Origin: Ancylobacter radicis
GTDB taxonomy: Bacteria; Pseudomonadota; Alphaproteobacteria; Rhizobiales; Xanthobacteraceae
DNA length: 64,000 nt
Assembly: GCF_018449475.1 (NCBI RefSeq)
Contig: NZ_JAHCQH010000025.1
Location: 17,584 to 81,583 of the forward strand
Direction of reading: 5' to 3'
Below are positions 61,578-64,000 of the stretch, one piece after another. Below the pieces are notes generated by a model, which worked only from the letters and a program-made list of their open reading frames with translations, was not told the origin of the DNA and searched no databases. Position 1 is the first letter of the stretch. The number at the start of each line of letters is the position of its first letter. The position numbers were made by a program, and so were the translations under genes.

Positions 61578-63346
61578 CCCTGGACCCCGCCGCTGGAACC
61601 GACATCACGCTCGCCCAGCGGCTGAGGCGGATGGTGCGCGTCAGCGAACTCGGTCTGGTCGCACTCGCTGCACTGATTGGCGCCCTCGCCGGACTCGTCG
61701 TCTTCGCCATGAACTGGGCGACGCAGGCCCTGCACGAGTTGATTTTCCTCATCCCGCACGACACCAACCTCTCCATCTCGCAGCTCATCCCCGCCCCGCT
61801 CGCCCTTCTCGGCCCGGCGCTCGGCGGCCTCGCCTTCGGGCTCGCCTCCTGGCTGCTGCTGCGCCGTGCCACCATCCAGCCGGTTGACCCCATCGAGGCC
61901 AATGCCGTCCATGGCGGGCGCATGTCACTGAGCGACAGCCTGGTCGTGGCGCTGCAGACCCTTGTGTCGAGCGGCGTCGGCGCCTCGGTCGGGCTGGAGG
62001 CCGGCTACACCCAGGCGGCGAGCGGCATGGCCTCGCGGATCGGGCAGATCCTGCATCTACGACGTGCCGATCTGCGGCTCCTTGTGGCCTGCGCCGCCGG
62101 CGCGGCGATCGGCGCCGCCTTTGACGCGCCGCTGATGGGTGCCTTCTACGGCTTCGAGCTGATCCTCGGCACCTATGCCATTCCCGCCTTCGTCCCAATG
62201 ATGACGGCGACCTTCACGGCAAGCCTGACCCGGCACCTGCTGCAACCGCTCAGCCACCCGGCCCTGCCGCCGCTCGACATACCGGCGCTCGAACAGCTCC
62301 CGGCCGTCATCCTGCTCGGCCTGCTGGCGGCGCTGCTCGGCATCGCGGTGATGCGCGGCGTCACGCTGGTGGAGGCCGGCTTTCGCCGCTCGGGCATTCC
62401 GCTCTGGCTGCGGCCGGCCATGGCGGGCCTTGTCATCGGCGCTCTGGCGCTCTGGAATCCTGCTGTGCTCTCCGCCGGCCATGGCGCCGTCTATCATTAC
62501 ATCGCGGTGGACGGCACCTTGCCGATGCTCGCTTTGCTGCTGGCCGCCAAGCTCACCGCCTCCGCGGTGTCGATCGGCTCCGGCTTTCGCGGTGGCTTGT
62601 TCTTCGCCTCGCTGCTGATGGGCGTGTTTGCCGGGCGCGTCTATGCCTCCGGGCTTGATGTGCTCCTGCCCCAGCTTGGCGGCTCGCACGCCTTTTACGC
62701 GCTGATCGGCATGAGCTCGCTCGCCGTCGCCGTGGTTGGCGGGCCGATGACCATGACCTTGCTGGCGCTGGAGATGACCGGCGACCTCCAGCTCACCTTG
62801 GCCGTGCTCGCCGCCTCCGGCACCGCCTCTCTGGTGACGCGGCGCCTGTTCGGGTTTTCCTTCGCCACTTGGCGCTTCCATCTGCGCGGCGAGAACATTC
62901 GCGGCGCGCATGATGTCGGCTGGCTGCGCGAGATCACGGTGGAGAGCCTCATGCGCCGCGAGGTGCCGGAACTCGATATCGGCACGCCGATCGATGAGGC
63001 CCGCCGGCGCTACCCGCCGGGAGCCGCCAGCGATCTGGTCGTCACATCCGGGGGCCTCTATGCCGGCATGGTCCCCCCCGCCGGGCTCTACCAGGGCGAG
63101 ACCGACCCGTCTCTCGGGGACCTGACCCTCGCCGCACGGCTCCGCCATCCCAACGAGAAGCTCTCGCCGCAGACAACCATCCGCGAGGCGTTGAACCTGT
63201 TCGAGAGCACCGAGGCCGAAGCCCTCGCCGTGGTCGGACCGGACGGGCGGGTGGTTGGCATTCTCAGTGAGAGCCATGCCATCAAACGCTACAGCGACGA
63301 GATGCGCGGGCGCCTCAGCGAACTTACCGGCGAGCGCATCGACTGA
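61574..63346 (+). CDS. CLC-family chloride channel/transporter with CBS region
   Basis: 590 residues. About ten or more hydrophobic segments, then a cytosolic C-terminal part (about 450-590) with CBS-like sequence (TTIREALNLFESTEAEALAVVGPDGRVVGILSES). The gating Glu is kept in VGLEAGYTQ (usual GREGP), while the usual GSGIP filter segment reads as PVDPIEANA and GSGAPGGIF reads GSGFRGGLF. It belongs to a divergent CLC subgroup, so the transported ion is uncertain. GTG 61574 is the first plausible start. Confidence 0.85.
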   Translation: MTLDPAAGTDITLAQRLRRMVRVSELGLVALAALIGALAGLVVFAMNWATQALHELIFLIPHDTNLSISQLIPAPLALLGPALGGLAFGLASWLLLRRATIQPVDPIEANAVHGGRMSLSDSLVVALQTLVSSGVGASVGLEAGYTQAASGMASRIGQILHLRRADLRLLVACAAGAAIGAAFDAPLMGAFYGFELILGTYAIPAFVPMMTATFTASLTRHLLQPLSHPALPPLDIPALEQLPAVILLGLLAALLGIAVMRGVTLVEAGFRRSGIPLWLRPAMAGLVIGALALWNPAVLSAGHGAVYHYIAVDGTLPMLALLLAAKLTASAVSIGSGFRGGLFFASLLMGVFAGRVYASGLDVLLPQLGGSHAFYALIGMSSLAVAVVGGPMTMTLLALEMTGDLQLTLAVLAASGTASLVTRRLFGFSFATWRFHLRGENIRGAHDVGWLREITVESLMRREVPELDIGTPIDEARRRYPPGAASDLVVTSGGLYAGMVPPAGLYQGETDPSLGDLTLAARLRHPNEKLSPQTTIREALNLFESTEAEALAVVGPDGRVVGILSESHAIKRYSDEMRGRLSELTGERID

Positions 63347-63718
63347 CTCCCGCCGCGCGGGCGACAGAGGCCCAAGCACAGGGAAAGCTGACGACATCTT
63401 GATAGCCGGCACTTTTAACTTCAGCCGCGCGATGGGAACTTTGGCATTGCAGCAACAAAGCCTCGGCATCGGCGGATCGAGAGGCTGCCTGGGCTGAGCA
63501 GCCGACAGGGCCAACGCTGCCAAGGCGCGCGGCGATCAACAGCGCAACCGATCATGATCGGGCACGGCGGACTGCATCGGCAACCCGACGCATCGGTGGG
63601 AGCGATCGCCGGCGGCTACCCGTTCAGAGAGCATCTGGCACTCGTCCCGGCGCCTTTGGCGGCTCGATTTTTCGTATGAAACGCCCCGGCTTGTGTGTGC
63701 TGGTCGGGATTGTTGGGG

Positions 63719-63756
63719 CGTGTTGGTGGCTCGGCGGCGTGTTGGCGGCTCGGTGG
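63719..63756. repeat. Imperfect 19-bp tandem repeat
   Basis: Two adjacent copies (63719-63737 and 63738-63756) of the form CGTGTTGGnGGCTCGGnGG, differing at two positions. GT/G-rich; function unknown. Confidence 0.6.
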
Positions 63757-63880
63757 GGCGGGCCTTCTGTGCGCGGGCGGTTCGGCTCGGCTGCGGGCGT
63801 CCCCGCGCGCGCCTTCTGCCCGCGCGCTGTGGGCGTCCGCGCGCTGTTCCGCCGCGCCCGCGCGCTGTCGTTCAGCAACG

Positions 63881-63919
63881 CAGAACGCCGCCCGGCATTT
63901 CTGCGCGGGCGGCGTTCTG
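63881..63919. repeat. 14-bp hairpin near the end of the rRNA operon
   Basis: CAGAACGCCGCCCG (63881-63894) pairs with CGGGCGGCGTTCTG (63906-63919), 11-base loop. It is 37 bases beyond the 5S end on the minus strand and could help end rRNA transcription, but the T-rich side (TTTGTTTT) follows it on the plus strand, not the minus. Confidence 0.6.
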
Positions 63920-63955
63920 TTTGTTTTGCGAAGAAGCTTTTGCTGTGTTTTGCAG

Positions 63956-64000
63956 GCCTGGCAGCGACCTACTCTCCCAGGTCTTAAGACATAGTACCAT
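63956..64000 (-). rRNA. rrf: 5S ribosomal RNA, 3' part (cut by the window edge)
   Basis: On the minus strand the last 45 bases read ATGGTACTATGTCTTAAG...GTAGGTCGCTGCCAGGC, the 3' third of an alphaproteobacterial 5S rRNA with its GGGAGAGTAGG and closing CCAGGC stem. The gene continues beyond base 64000, so an rrn operon lies to the right, reading leftwards. Confidence 0.93.

Larger units (their letters stand above)
63347..63955. other. 609-base region between CLC gene and rRNA operon end
   Basis: No credible gene: the open frames have skewed composition and one runs into the 5S rRNA. It holds a palindrome CCGATCA-TGATCGG (63548-63561), a 19-bp tandem repeat (63719-63756) and a hairpin (63881-63919). 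Confidence 0.6.

Noticed and set aside
63676..63987. Plus-strand open frame of 103 codons near the right edge
   Set aside because: It runs through the hairpin and into the antisense of 5S rRNA; composition is Arg/Ala-rich and there is no ribosome site.
1..64000. CRISPR arrays, insertion sequences, prophage, tRNA genes
   Set aside because: I looked for regularly spaced repeats, transposase or integrase motifs and tRNA-like cloverleaves and found none that I could support.

Overview
The window is a high-GC chromosomal segment of a flagellated alphaproteobacterium, almost certainly of the order Hyphomicrobiales (Rhizobiales). The evidence is the combination FlaF/FlbT, DUF1217 protein, MotE and MotC, an FtcR/Rem-type regulator, a FlgJ without its muramidase domain, and an intergenic repeat of the kind common in this order. 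CheZ and a CheA with a C-terminal receiver suggest a Xanthobacteraceae-like relative rather than Sinorhizobium or Brucella; the family is inference only. The right edge cuts into a 5S rRNA gene on the minus strand.

Layout. (1) 1-7.5 kb: a catabolic island. A RidA-like protein is read leftwards. Reading rightwards is a tight series of NMT1-type substrate-binding protein, ureohydrolase, ABC ATPase, ABC permease, cytosine-deaminase-like amidohydrolase, FAD-linked oxidase and flavodoxin-fold oxidoreductase. It looks like uptake and breakdown of an N-rich (amidine, guanidino or pyrimidine-like) compound. (2) 7.6-9.9 kb: MarR regulator, D-2-hydroxyacid dehydrogenase, and a secreted protein with two Inh-type protease-inhibitor domains. 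(3) 9.96-30.2 kb, minus strand: about 20 kb of nearly gapless genes running DUF1217-flgF-fliI-flgE-flgK-flgL-flaF-flbT-flgD-fliQ-flhA-fliR-(fliJ-like)-flgJ-(flgN-like)-hypothetical-mcp-cheA-cheW-cheY-cheB-cheR. (4) 30.4-51.9 kb, plus strand: motA-fliM-hypothetical-fliN-fliG-flhB-hypothetical; flgB-flgC-fliE-flgG-flgA-flgI-motE-flgH-fliL-fliP; flagellin between two strong terminators; fliF-fliH-motB-motC-fliK-lytic transglycosylase. (5) 52-54.3 kb: cheZ and a second cheY diverge, followed by the flagellar regulator ftcR. (6) 54.3-61.5 kb: a signalling cluster of response regulator with MarR-like output, receiver-EAL protein, stand-alone receiver, sensor kinase and a periplasmic molybdopterin-fold protein (all minus), facing a second, Cache-type sensor kinase (plus). 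(7) 61.6-64 kb: a CLC-type transporter and the end of an rRNA operon.

The flagellar genes would give a nearly complete basal body, export gate, switch, stator, hook and filament. I saw no fliO, fliD, fliS, sigma-28 or flgM gene. The most interesting new observation is a 28-nt module (CCAGCC-N4-GCAA-N2-TT-N6-CnAG) that sits exactly 29-30 nt upstream of the start codons of motA, flgB and the DUF1217 gene, the first genes of the three main flagellar transcription units. All functional calls are from reading the sequence; no database search was possible.
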